Shown: one piece after another, positions 9,872 through 19,247 of the stretch
Numbering within the stretch: position 1 is the stretch's first letter
Layout: each line of letters begins with the position of its first letter
NCBI GenBank assembly: GCA_012862575.1
Contig: BLSF01000004.1
Coordinates: 806,001-870,000 of the forward strand
Origin: Parietichytrium sp. I65-24A
Lineage: Eukaryota > Sar > Bigyra > Thraustochytrida > Thraustochytriidae
DNA: 64,000 nucleotides
Direction: 5' to 3'
Notes under the pieces: model-generated
Told to the model about the DNA's origin: nothing
Databases searched by the model: none
Seen by the model: only the letters and a program-made list of their open reading frames with translations
Position numbers and translations under genes: made by a program

Positions 9872-10170
9872 CCAGAAAGAGAGAGAGAAATAGAAAGAGA
9901 GAAATAGAAAGACAAAAAGAGAAAGACAGAAAGAGAAAGACAGAAAGAGAAAGAGAGAGAGAAAAGAGAGAAAGAGAGAGAGTGAAAGAGAGAAAGAGTA
10001 AGAGAGAGAGAGAAAGAGAAAGACAGAAAGAGAAAGAGAAAGAGAGAGTGAAAGTGAAAGTGAAAGATAAAGATAAAGAGAAAGAGAAAGAGAGAAAGAG
10101 AAAGATAAAGACAGAAATAGAAAGAGAGAGAGAAATAGAGAGAGAAAAAGAGACAAAGAGAAAGAGAGAG
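9872..10170 (+). repeat. Purine-only GA/GAAA tract abutting a start codon
   Basis: About 300 bases made almost wholly of A and G on the plus strand, with scattered single C or T. It ends immediately before the ATG at 10171, so it would form the whole proximal leader of that gene. Frames through it encode only Lys, Arg and Glu runs and begin at a GTG, so I do not treat it as coding. Confidence 0.9.
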
Positions 10171-11397
10171 ATGCAAACTCATAGACGCTCTCGCCCGCGG
10201 TATATGCTTGTCTTACTGCCGGCGTGCTTGCTGTGTTTATCACTTGTGTTCACCTTCCAGCTGCAGCGCAGCTTGGCGCAGCACACTCCGGTTCTCTCTC
10301 CATCAAAGGGCTCCGTCGGGAATCACAATCACAATCACAATCACAATCACAATCATGATCACAATCAAAAAGGCGAAGTTGAAGTAGAAGCGGAATTGGG
10401 AGCAGGAGATGTGGCTGAGGACAAGTCGCTGCGTGGAGCTGTGAGCGGCAAGGAGCGGATAGATGAGAGCAAGGCGGACTGGTGGAAAGAGTCAGAGTTG
10501 AATCGGTGCGAATGGATTCGGAGGACGATGGAGAGGAATGATGCCATTGGAGATCCGCTACCGGAGCCTGGGAAGGCCCGCAATGGAGTTGTGTTCTGGC
10601 TCAAGAGACCGGTGCTGCACACGTTGGACGAGAATTCGGGGCAGGAGATTATGATATTGAAGTATAATATTTACAACAAGGACCCAAAGTGGACGCAGCA
10701 CACGGATAAGTTCACCAACACAGTCAAAGTGCTGATCAAGAGCGCGGGGCAAAAATTGTTCCCCAAGTTGTTTGCGTTCTGCGAGAGTATCGAAGGGTTT
10801 CATTATATTGCGGTCGAATACATTGACTATGACGTGGACAAGTTACCTGTTCCACAGTCTTTGAGTCAGTGTGTAGATCGTGCCAAGGCCGCGACACAGT
10901 TGTTTGCCACGCTGGACGATGAGATGCATCTGTTCTTGGCCGATTTCAAACCTGGTCAGTGGATGGCGCGCCAGGATGGATCTCTGGTGCTGCAAGATGT
11001 TGACGACATTGTCGCGCCTGGATCTCCGGTCCCGTACAACGATCAGGTAGAGTGGCACCAAGGTCGAATTTTCTCCAAGTATCGCGGACAGAGCAAAAAT
11101 GAGCTTCAGCGGATTTGGAACGAGAAAGTGTTCCCCAATGGCAAATACAACATTCGCTACGACGTGATGTGCTTACCACTTCTCTGGGATAACCTTGGGT
11201 TCCGGTGGGAGAGGGACTGCAATCTCACCCCTGAATTTAAAGCCTGCCGCAAGCGATTGGAAGCGTGGACAATCACATTGGAAGAGGACTGGCCCTCACC
11301 AAAACAGGTGATCAGTGCCCTCGATGAATGCCTTCAAACGGGATCCTTCATCAAAACTATTCGCCCTCCTGCGCCTTGGCGCGACGGCGTTTTGTGA
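10171..11397 (+). CDS. FAM69/DIPK-like secretory-pathway kinase-like protein
   Basis: This 408-residue protein begins at the ATG right after the purine tract. Residues 12-30 (LVLLPACLLCLSLVFTF) form a signal anchor, giving a type II membrane protein with a lumenal catalytic domain. A His-Asn alternating tract (about 50-65), encoded by AATCAC repeats, follows. The globular domain contains MILKYNIYNKDPKW and LADFKPGQWM followed by LVLQDVDDIV. These resemble the catalytic-loop Asp-x-Lys and the metal-binding Asp of FAM69/DIPK and related secretory-pathway kinases. Family assignment rests on these motifs only; it could be active or a pseudokinase. Several Cys residues suit an oxidising compartment. 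It converges on the HEAT-like gene, 308 bp away. Confidence 0.65.
   Translation: MQTHRRSRPRYMLVLLPACLLCLSLVFTFQLQRSLAQHTPVLSPSKGSVGNHNHNHNHNHNHDHNQKGEVEVEAELGAGDVAEDKSLRGAVSGKERIDESKADWWKESELNRCEWIRRTMERNDAIGDPLPEPGKARNGVVFWLKRPVLHTLDENSGQEIMILKYNIYNKDPKWTQHTDKFTNTVKVLIKSAGQKLFPKLFAFCESIEGFHYIAVEYIDYDVDKLPVPQSLSQCVDRAKAATQLFATLDDEMHLFLADFKPGQWMARQDGSLVLQDVDDIVAPGSPVPYNDQVEWHQGRIFSKYRGQSKNELQRIWNEKVFPNGKYNIRYDVMCLPLLWDNLGFRWERDCNLTPEFKACRKRLEAWTITLEEDWPSPKQVISALDECLQTGSFIKTIRPPAPWRDGVL
10320..10367. repeat. AATCAC hexanucleotide repeat in coding sequence
   Basis: About six to seven AATCAC units within the secretory kinase gene, encoding alternating Asn and His. The unit keeps the reading frame on expansion or contraction. 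Confidence 0.9.
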
Positions 11398-11705
11398 AGC
11401 GTCCTTCCTCGTACCCAATTCCTGTTGGAGATGTGTACATGTACGTGTCGGAGTGTTTCTCAGCAAAACAATTCGACCATGGTGCATCCTGTGTTCTGTC
11501 ACACTTTTTGAACGTATGCTTGAGGAAGGAACAGTATTGGCTACTTGCCGTACATTTTCTGTTAGAAGCACAACCTTTTTACCAACGACGAAGACAAAAC
11601 AAGATGAGGTGAAGGTTTATAGTAAAGCCAAAAAACTTTTGTCTGGACTAGTATTCATTCTGGTGCTTGTAAAGGCTGCACCGACCCATTTACCACCTTT
11701 CTAAA
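11398..11705. other. Convergent 3' spacer
   Basis: This is a short spacer between converging genes. Nothing is recognised beyond AT-rich 3' ends. Confidence 0.5.
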
Positions 11706-14603
11706 TCATTCATTTGCAATCCTCTCAATGTTCGCCATAGTCTGCAGCTTTGCGATTAATTCGGTCAGTTCCATTCCGACGGATAGTGAACCGCATGCTG
11801 ATTCCGAAGCGGCATCTTCCTCTTCCTCGTCCCACGAGTCCCAGTCGCAGTCCTCGTCTTTGTTATCATTCTCAGACTCGGTATCCCCACACTTCGCTGT
11901 AGGCAACGTCGATGGGGGCTTTGGAGCAGCTGCAGAGTGTGAGAAGCTAGTTTCAGGATCGAGCTTTTTAAGAATCTTGGAGGGCAGGTCGGAATCTCGA
12001 CCACCTTCCGCAACGTCTACCACTAGTTGCGACAAACGAACCAGTAAAAGTTGGTCATCTTTAGATGTTTTCTCAATGGCGTCTTCAAGCGCTTGCATGA
12101 CCAGCTCAGGAGCACCTTTTAGTTCGAGTGTGCGCAACAACTCTTGCAACGCGTCTGCCACAAAGAGCTTTTCCACGGCATCGGAGCTCTGCTGAAGCGT
12201 ATAAATCAAGAAAGAGGCAATGTGAATCTTTCCCAGTCCGAAAGGTTCTTTCGCACACACCTGCTTTGCTGTGTGAACCAAGAGCTGCGTGATTTGCTGA
12301 AAGCGGATCGAGGCTTTCTTTGATAGCCCTAGGCGATCAGAGTGAGCAAGAGCCTGCCCATGTGAGAGCGACCGTTGCGTCTCTTGCTTGTGCTCATTGT
12401 TTCCATAAGAAGTGGCATCTTGCATTTGCAAAGCAGTGCTGAGACTTTCTGGCAAACTCATCAAAATCTGGCTTGAGTAGCTAGGAATCGATTGCCGCTG
12501 CTCGTGTGCAAGTTCAGACAGGCTGCAAAGAAAATTTCCGACCAATTCTGATGGTTGAAACGTTGCTGGCAAAGTGCCGAGCTCGGGCACTTCATTAGCA
12601 ATGGCTTTGCAATACACCGTGGCATCGACGATGTCGCTGAGGACTTTCGAAACGAGAACCGTCTTTTCGCATCCTTGTGGTTGATAGGACAGGGCAAGCC
12701 GCGCGACCACTTGAGTCGCGCGTCGCATCAGCGGCAATGAGCCCGGCATATCTTTCCAAATTTGTGGGTTTTGAGTCGCAGCGTTGAACATTTGCTTCGC
12801 AAAGCAGCACGCGCTGGCTGCTGGAACATGGGGATAAAGCTCGCTCAAGTTGGCCGAATCAAATGGGTTGGCGGAATTCCAGGGGTGTACCAGAGGAGAC
12901 ATATCACTACTCTCCACGATGCTCCAAATGCGGTAGAGGGCGCCATGTGCATACTTGGCACAAGCGTCTACAAGCACAGGAAAGACCTGCTGAGACATTC
13001 TGAGCAGCTCGAACTGAGTGCCGCAATGCTTTGGATTAATCGCTTTGAAGAGCAGGACAAAGGTCTGTTCTAATCCAAACACTGGACGAGATGTCAAAGC
13101 TTCCGTTTGCGCGAGCTTGACCAGTTGTTGAAGTAGCAGCTCGTATACGAAGAGCTTGCCCTCTTCGACTAGCCACCGGGTTTCAGGGGCCGAAGGCTTT
13201 GTGTAAGCCAGAAGAGCGCGCAATTCGCCTTGCAGCACTTGGCACGTGTCCTGATAATCAGAAAGGTGCCGAGTCTTGCTCTGAATCGAACACGCAATGA
13301 CTTGACTGCAAGCTTGTCTTACAGTAGACGCCTCGTGGCCGAGATGTGAGTACAGGGCTCTGTGGTCCACGGCTGAGACGCTCTCGGAATTTCGCTGCTG
13401 CTTATGCAAGCACGACTCGATCGTTGAGAGTAAGCCTTCCAGGTGGAATGCCGTCTTTGCTCCCGTATTTTTGCTTGCCTCAAGGGTCATCTGAGACAGA
13501 AGCGCACCATTTCTGTCCATTCCTTCCGCTACCATCTGAAGCACCAGTGCCTTGGCTCTTTCCCGGACGGACACCTGCTCGTGCGCAAGAAATGTTGTCG
13601 CGGTCGACCTCAAAAGCTGCAAGAATTGTTCCTTTCGGCTTGATGGAAACGCAGCGAGAATGGCTTCGAATCCGATCAGCGCTCCTTCCTGCCTCTTCCA
13701 CCTGTTCGAGTCCACCTCTAGTTCGCTGAGTTCAGCATGCAGCTTTGATAGTATATCGCTCAGCACGCGCTCGGGGTTGCTCACTTTGCGAAGCACCGGG
13801 ATACAAAGTTTGGCCGCAATCTTCCGAGTCGCGGACCACACGTCGAACAGCGCAGCGACAACCACTTCTACCAAGCTAGCGCTGGATCTGTTGAAAGAGC
13901 AGAGTTGACTCGCGGCGAGCTCAAACGCAATTTTATACGCCCCTTGACGAATATAGGCATCACCCAAAACCGTTGCTCGCTCTGCACATAGTCGAGCTGC
14001 GGTCATAAGATCAGCAGAGCAGAGCTTTCCTTTGAATTCCGCACTTGATTTGCCGGCTTGTATGGCTGTCAATAGCTGCGAGCGTTTTTCCCTCGTTGCG
14101 TGATCCAGCGAGTTGTGCTCTTCAGATTCTTTATACAATGTGAGCAGCACTGGCCAGAGTGCTCGTGTAGCTTCCGCGTGCGAATCAGCGGTGCAGAGGT
14201 TTTCCACGAGCCTCACGCAGTCCCCCATCCCGTTCTCACTGAACAGACAATCCTCGCCAAATTCATCGTCCTCATCGTCTTCTTTCACCTCTTCTTCGTC
14301 CTCTCCGACGCCGTGCCGGCGTCCGTCCTCAGATCGGCAGCTAGGCTCGATGGTCTTCTGAAACCGAGAAGAGGTCTGTTCTTTGCTTGGCACCCTGGAA
14401 TCCCCCTCCACCTCCTCGGCCAGACGCGCTCGAAAGCCTTGTGGCGCAGCAAAGCTCGCGTCGCGCATCTGCCTGGATTTGAATAGGCAATCGTCAGCGT
14501 CCAGCGCCCTCCTCCGGCTGATGGAGCCTATTCTGTCGCCGTTGACATCGCCGATGCTGGCCACGTTGCCATTGTCATCGCATGCGTTGCCGACCTGGCT
14601 CAT
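11706..14603 (-). CDS. Large HEAT/ARM-like helical-repeat protein
   Basis: This 965-residue protein is not assigned to a named family. The frame opens 21 codons earlier at a TTG; the first ATG is at 14603. After an acidic stretch (near residue 115), residues about 150-850 are a nearly unbroken series of amphipathic helices, typical of HEAT or armadillo superhelices. Examples are VVVAALFDVWSATRKIAA and VSVRERAKALVLQMVAEG. The C-terminus is strongly acidic with Trp residues (DCDWDSWDEEEE), like the short acidic-Trp motifs by which some trafficking proteins bind clathrin adaptors. It then ends in a helical tail. A role in membrane traffic is a guess from that motif alone. There is no signal peptide or membrane segment. 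Confidence 0.75.
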   Translation of the reverse strand: MSQVGNACDDNGNVASIGDVNGDRIGSISRRRALDADDCLFKSRQMRDASFAAPQGFRARLAEEVEGDSRVPSKEQTSSRFQKTIEPSCRSEDGRRHGVGEDEEEVKEDDEDDEFGEDCLFSENGMGDCVRLVENLCTADSHAEATRALWPVLLTLYKESEEHNSLDHATREKRSQLLTAIQAGKSSAEFKGKLCSADLMTAARLCAERATVLGDAYIRQGAYKIAFELAASQLCSFNRSSASLVEVVVAALFDVWSATRKIAAKLCIPVLRKVSNPERVLSDILSKLHAELSELEVDSNRWKRQEGALIGFEAILAAFPSSRKEQFLQLLRSTATTFLAHEQVSVRERAKALVLQMVAEGMDRNGALLSQMTLEASKNTGAKTAFHLEGLLSTIESCLHKQQRNSESVSAVDHRALYSHLGHEASTVRQACSQVIACSIQSKTRHLSDYQDTCQVLQGELRALLAYTKPSAPETRWLVEEGKLFVYELLLQQLVKLAQTEALTSRPVFGLEQTFVLLFKAINPKHCGTQFELLRMSQQVFPVLVDACAKYAHGALYRIWSIVESSDMSPLVHPWNSANPFDSANLSELYPHVPAASACCFAKQMFNAATQNPQIWKDMPGSLPLMRRATQVVARLALSYQPQGCEKTVLVSKVLSDIVDATVYCKAIANEVPELGTLPATFQPSELVGNFLCSLSELAHEQRQSIPSYSSQILMSLPESLSTALQMQDATSYGNNEHKQETQRSLSHGQALAHSDRLGLSKKASIRFQQITQLLVHTAKQVCAKEPFGLGKIHIASFLIYTLQQSSDAVEKLFVADALQELLRTLELKGAPELVMQALEDAIEKTSKDDQLLLVRLSQLVVDVAEGGRDSDLPSKILKKLDPETSFSHSAAAPKPPSTLPTAKCGDTESENDNKDEDCDWDSWDEEEEDAASESACGSLSVGMELTELIAKLQTMANIERIANE

Positions 14604-15950
14604 CTCGGCGCGTGCTTGTATCGATCGCGATGTGGCGGCGAGTGCTTTTCCGAGACCTAAACTCAAAGCTCAGACTCCAGAGTTCGGGTTGTTGCGTTGA
14701 AGGCTCCCGCTTCTATCTCTCGGTGTCTCCCAATGGAATCGCGATTGTCAACTTGCATGCCAGCCACACATAGATAGATAGATAGATGGATGCATGAATA
14801 GATGGATGCGACCTCTACTGTGCCCCTGTGGAAAGACATACTCTTCTACACTGCGTAGACAATGCGGACAGGTGTCAGTTGATCAAACGACCATCACGAT
14901 CACGGACATGGTCAGGGTCATGATGATGGTCTTGGTCAACATCATCGTGCTCGTAGTGCTCGTGGCAGATTTACTTGGTCTTGTTCAACTTGAAAGTGCT
15001 GATGTCGAAGGAATGGAAAGGGAGTTTTCGTAGGAGCAAGCGGCAGATTGGCGTGCCGGGACCGAGAAAATTGTCTTGAATCAGTGATGGACGCTCGAGG
15101 AAGCCGAGATTGACGGGACGAAGCACGTCCTGTCATCTTGAATTTATGGAACGGCGACCGGTCTGTGTTTACTCGGCGAGCTTATGGCCCAACAGCTATG
15201 GCGTTTGGCCGTTGGTTGGTTGAAAGTGTAAAAATAACTTGAAGTATTTCGAATCGTTCGATAGGATTTGCGTCTGAAAAGGTAAAAGAGGAACTGCGAA
15301 ACACTAGCACTTGTTGCTTATAACGACGAAGTGAAAAGTTCCGAGCCGTTCATTTTCCTGCTGTCATCATCACAGCTTAAAGAGAACAGACAAGAGACGC
15401 ATCTATCAATCAAAGCCTTCTTCCTTTGCGCGTGCTAAACAAACAGACAAACAAACAGACAAACAAACTCAGCAACATCATCATCCAAATTCCAATAGAT
15501 CCGTTCACCAGTTCAACCCACTCTTGAAAACTCCCGACAGTCAATTATATTCAGGGCTCAAGTCTTGAATCCTGCCCGCGATGTACAAACTCACAGCAAA
15601 GGACTACCACAATCCACTATCACATATGGTAGTAAAACCGCCAAAATTCAAACCACTCTCAGAAACTGTCACGACACTTGCACGGAGTGTTACTCGGGCA
15701 GCTAGCGAATAGATTAGCTGTGGGGGTACGCGGTGGTGTCCTCGCGTCGGGGAGACAATAGTTGCACGATATCGGCGAATTAGAAGTACTAGGTTCAAAT
15801 AGGTCCAACAAATAAGGTGCGCAGAGAGTCGGATTGGACGACGAAAGTTGCTCGCAATAGACGTTTTGGAGTTGGTTGTTGGGCTAAAAGTCATTGTGGA
15901 AAGACAGTTTTTGGTGTGTTGTTCTGGGACGATTGCAAGAACTCGGCGAA
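14604..15950. other. Divergent spacer with GATA- and CAAA-type repeats
   Basis: No gene is recognised. A short GATA tetranucleotide run lies at about 14772-14791 and a run of alternating AAACAGAC/AAAC units at 15437-15468. The remainder is unremarkable and probably contains the promoters of the HEAT-like and Zwilch-like genes. Confidence 0.5.
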
Positions 15951-18161
15951 ATGGAAGAGCAATTGGGCGCAGGGTTGGAGCTTGACTTGCTCGAAAGGAT
16001 GGTGGCGTCTATCGATGGGCAGTGTAGCTATGGCCGATTGATTTGCGGACCATGTACTAGTACTGGACGCCAGCCGATTGAAGAGCCGGTTGGACCCGAG
16101 GGGCATTTCGAAACGCTTGCATTTGTGAGAGTCGGATCAATGACTCTGCATCCGCTGAAAGATGCGATCTGTGGGGAGGATTTTTTTATCGTCTTTGGTG
16201 TGGATGAGGAGATCATGAGGCAGGTTGGAAGCGAAAAATTGGAGGATTTCTTGAATATCATGGTCATGGAGCGCATGGATGCTGGCAGTGAATGTGCTCA
16301 GCTCGTAGCCGTGGTGTCTGCGCATGAGTCGAAGGTCATCTCGAGGAGCTCCAGTCAGACCGAGAGCTCCGGTGATCTGGTTGCAATGGTGGAGGATCTG
16401 GCAGGAAAGTCACGCGTGCTCACTTCCAACATGGTGGCATACGGTAGCTCAAGCGATGGAAAACGACTTCTGGCTCTTTTGAGCACGAAAATACTGGCCT
16501 CCGACAACGAAGCCATTGCTTGCCTTGCAGAAACTCCTATCCTCGTTGCAACCAACGAAGGTGGGTACGTTGGACAAGTCTACAACAAAGAGGCAAATAC
16601 GTACACGCTGCTCAGCTTTGATCGTGCGCTTTGTTCGACTTCCAGTGAGCTGGATGTTTTGTCGGCAAAATTTGCACAACAGGATAGCAAGCATTCATTC
16701 ACCCAGAGACACTATAAAGCTTGCTATGAACTGCTTGGCTCACCATCAGAATACGGCAGCTGCGTGAGCTTGTCTACAGAGTGGAAAGGGCAGCGAAATG
16801 CAAACGTGAGGCTGCTAGCTGCACCGAGTCTGCTTCCAGAAAAGGCACTACTTTGTGTGAGAGGTTCGCGTTTAAAGTTTCGCGCTCCTGCATCCTCGAA
16901 CGAAAATGAGCATCTGCTTGGGGGCGGATTGGATGAGGACAGCACTCTGACGAGCTCCATCGCCCCTGATAAGGCACTTCAGATCGTACATCACTTGACG
17001 CTCTTGTCCGCAACAGTTCATTTCAGTCTTTCAAGTTATTCGGTCGACGCACGCTGGAAAATGCACGTCCTCGAGTTTATCGGCTCAGCGACGAATGGAT
17101 CGATGTTTTCCAGCGCCCAAACCGCGGCAGCTGCGGAGGAAGAAAAGCTCCTCCTTGATTCCCACGATTATGACTTTACCCTTGCCGAGATCAACAACTC
17201 CAAGTCGCTTTTTGCAGGGAGGTCAGATCTGGACTTTACGGAGCATTTTTGGCAAGAAGTAGTGGTTTGCGCGAGGTCATTCGAGCAAGTTCTCTTCGCG
17301 CTACAAGCCCTTGTTGAGGCACTGCGGACCGACAACCTTCTTCCTTATATTCACAAAACAAACAACACCCTGTTGGGCTCCATGTGCAGACAGGCAATTC
17401 AGCAGCACATGGCGCCAGGCAAGACAGCCGCAGAAGGCTCGAGCACGCTGAACAAATACTTGGAGCTAATATCTAAAGGAGAGTTTCCACCAGCAGCGCA
17501 AAAGGCGATTGCGGAGAATATTGCTCGTCTTGGCGCTTGGAAGTTGGAGAGGGATGTCATGCACTGGTTCGGGCAGATTGGCATCGATGAAGCCGCTCTT
17601 TTGCAGGCTCAACCTCGTGCTGCTCGAGTGGAAGCAAAGCAAGGTGATCTCCCGTCCCTCGCTTCGCCGAAGGACTCGCTCGAGCGCCTTACCCTGCTTC
17701 GCGACTCTCTCCAAGTTTGCTGGACGGCGATGCGGTTTCGGTGTCCTAGACTCCAGGCGAAGGAGCTCGCCTTGGCGTATCTCCGAGCAGGACTCGCAGG
17801 TCCGAAAAGCGAGGATCTAACATTTCTGCTACCAATTCGCTCTCAGTTGCCTTGGGTGAGGGATGATGCAGACGGCACCAACCCGCTTCCTACCCCAAAG
17901 TTTTGGCAAGTATCACAGTGCGATGACGAAGGCAATCTCGCTCAAACATCTCGCCTCACGCAGTATGGCCGGTACGAGCTAGCAACCCGCTCGCTCACCG
18001 CAGAGGCCTGCAGAAAAGCATTGAGCATGTTTGACAGCAAAGAGTCCATCACCATGATTCAGCGCTTCATCTCGAGGGAGTACAATGGTTCGAAGGTCAA
18101 CATCGGGAAAGACATCAGCGTCGCGAACCTCGTTGCAAGGCATGTAAAGCTTCAAATGTAA
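15951..18161 (+). CDS. ZWILCH: Zwilch-like kinetochore protein (RZZ complex)
   Basis: This 736-residue protein resembles Zwilch, a subunit of the Rod-Zwilch-ZW10 complex that recruits spindle-checkpoint proteins and dynein to kinetochores. The strongest likeness is at about residues 435-560. A segment starting DFTEHFWQEVV is followed by the helix LVEALRTDNLLPYIHKTNN and LLGSMCRQAI, and then by a Lys/Glu-rich helix ending in MHWFGQIG. These correspond to the conserved Zwilch core, where the human protein has a similar His-Lys/Arg-x-Asn-Asn-type motif. The N-terminal half and a C-terminal extension of about 150 residues are less conserved, so the protein is longer than the human one (about 590 residues). 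The frame opens earlier at a TTG; the ATG at 15951 is used. The call is from memory of the family. Confidence 0.72.
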   Translation: MEEQLGAGLELDLLERMVASIDGQCSYGRLICGPCTSTGRQPIEEPVGPEGHFETLAFVRVGSMTLHPLKDAICGEDFFIVFGVDEEIMRQVGSEKLEDFLNIMVMERMDAGSECAQLVAVVSAHESKVISRSSSQTESSGDLVAMVEDLAGKSRVLTSNMVAYGSSSDGKRLLALLSTKILASDNEAIACLAETPILVATNEGGYVGQVYNKEANTYTLLSFDRALCSTSSELDVLSAKFAQQDSKHSFTQRHYKACYELLGSPSEYGSCVSLSTEWKGQRNANVRLLAAPSLLPEKALLCVRGSRLKFRAPASSNENEHLLGGGLDEDSTLTSSIAPDKALQIVHHLTLLSATVHFSLSSYSVDARWKMHVLEFIGSATNGSMFSSAQTAAAAEEEKLLLDSHDYDFTLAEINNSKSLFAGRSDLDFTEHFWQEVVVCARSFEQVLFALQALVEALRTDNLLPYIHKTNNTLLGSMCRQAIQQHMAPGKTAAEGSSTLNKYLELISKGEFPPAAQKAIAENIARLGAWKLERDVMHWFGQIGIDEAALLQAQPRAARVEAKQGDLPSLASPKDSLERLTLLRDSLQVCWTAMRFRCPRLQAKELALAYLRAGLAGPKSEDLTFLLPIRSQLPWVRDDADGTNPLPTPKFWQVSQCDDEGNLAQTSRLTQYGRYELATRSLTAEACRKALSMFDSKESITMIQRFISREYNGSKVNIGKDISVANLVARHVKLQM

Positions 18162-18587
18162 TTGTAGTTGAACTCGAGTAAGGGCCAGCGGGGCATCGAC
18201 GTGCTTTTGTTTCAGTGAAGATGATTCACTCCAACACCTTTTTTTTCTGCCTCGTTCTTGATGAGCCCGGGGCACAAATAGGTGGAGAGGAGGGACGAGA
18301 GATGACAAGTAGGGAAGACAAGCACTGATGGAACACGTGCGTCCCCAAATGGGTTTGTTAAAGATGAAAGAACTGTTCGTTCAAAAGGAAGGCTATCTTG
18401 AGTTTCGGATGCGGATCTTAAATTACCCTACTGCAGTTCTGCAAAGGCTTGTGGACTGTGAAGAACAATCCACTTGGACTCTGTAATTTGTATAATCTAG
18501 GATATTCTGAAATTTGATGTTTTTCTAAACTACAAATCATCTCCATTTCAAACTAAAAACCTAAAATATAGTGCGTTGGCAATTTGC
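18162..18587. other. Convergent 3' spacer
   Basis: This spacer separates the Zwilch-like and VAMP7-like genes, which converge. It is AT-rich toward 18480-18570. No gene or repeat is seen. Confidence 0.5.
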
Positions 18588-19247
18588 TCATGTGCACTCA
18601 GAGAAGGTCATTCCGCCACAAGCGTTGGCCACAATAATGAAAAATACAAGTGCACAAATGCCGCCAATCAGGGCTTTCATTTTGAAGTCATTCCACCACA
18701 TTTGGTCTTTTAGTCTTCCAGCGCCTGACTTGAACGCGTTGGAGGAGTCCATCAGAGTTTCTGATTGCACCACAAGGTTTTCTAGTTTTTCGCCCCTGTC
18801 CAAAACGAGGCTGATATTTTCTTGCATGACGCCCTTCACCTTGTCAAGCCCGCTCTGCACGTCATTCATCTTCGAACCTGCCTCGGAGGAGTAAAACTCG
18901 ATTTGTCTCCGAATCACCGGCGCGAAGTCAGCATTCATTGTGTACGGCACACTGCTTTCCTTTGCGCGACGTCCGTACTGCTCTTCGAACATCTTGGACA
19001 GCTTGTCCAGGAAGGCAAACGGGATGCTCCTGCCAAAATCCAAATCAGCCAGGCACAGATAGATAATCTCGTTCTTCACCACGTAATTGAACGTGTACTT
19101 CTCCGCAGTGTACGTCATCTTGGAATCCCTCTCGATCGGGATCTTCTCCAGCAACTCATGCGCCACCTGAGTGAAATTCCCGGAACTCGCACTGTATTCC
19201 GCCAGCACTATCGTCCCATGGGACACCAGAGCGTAAAAGATAGGCAT
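18588..19247 (-). CDS. VAMP7: VAMP7-type longin R-SNARE
   Basis: This 219-residue R-SNARE would drive fusion of endosomal, vacuolar or secretory vesicles. It has an N-terminal longin domain (1-120, beginning MPIFYALVSHGTIVLAEYS) and a SNARE coiled coil (about 125-185). The zero-layer Arg is R151 in LVLDRGEKLENL. A linker rich in Trp and Lys is followed by a C-terminal transmembrane anchor (190-209) and a ten-residue tail. Length and domain order match VAMP7 and the plant VAMP71/72 group. The ATG at 19247 gives the canonical longin start. It is uninterrupted by introns. Confidence 0.93.
   Translation of the reverse strand: MPIFYALVSHGTIVLAEYSASSGNFTQVAHELLEKIPIERDSKMTYTAEKYTFNYVVKNEIIYLCLADLDFGRSIPFAFLDKLSKMFEEQYGRRAKESSVPYTMNADFAPVIRRQIEFYSSEAGSKMNDVQSGLDKVKGVMQENISLVLDRGEKLENLVVQSETLMDSSNAFKSGAGRLKDQMWWNDFKMKALIGGICALVFFIIVANACGGMTFSECT

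Larger units (their letters stand above)
8878..10170. other. Divergent spacer with two repeat blocks
   Basis: No gene is recognised. The spacer is dominated by a 7-bp-period minisatellite (9051-9237) and a 300-bp purine tract (9872-10170). The stretch between them (about 9240-9870) shows nothing recognisable apart from a few short tandem GCGTTACA copies near 9790-9835. Confidence 0.6.

Noticed and set aside
9982-10170. N-terminal extension of the secretory kinase through the purine tract
   Set aside because: It starts at GTG, encodes only Lys/Arg/Glu runs, and would bury the signal anchor that begins right after the ATG at 10171.
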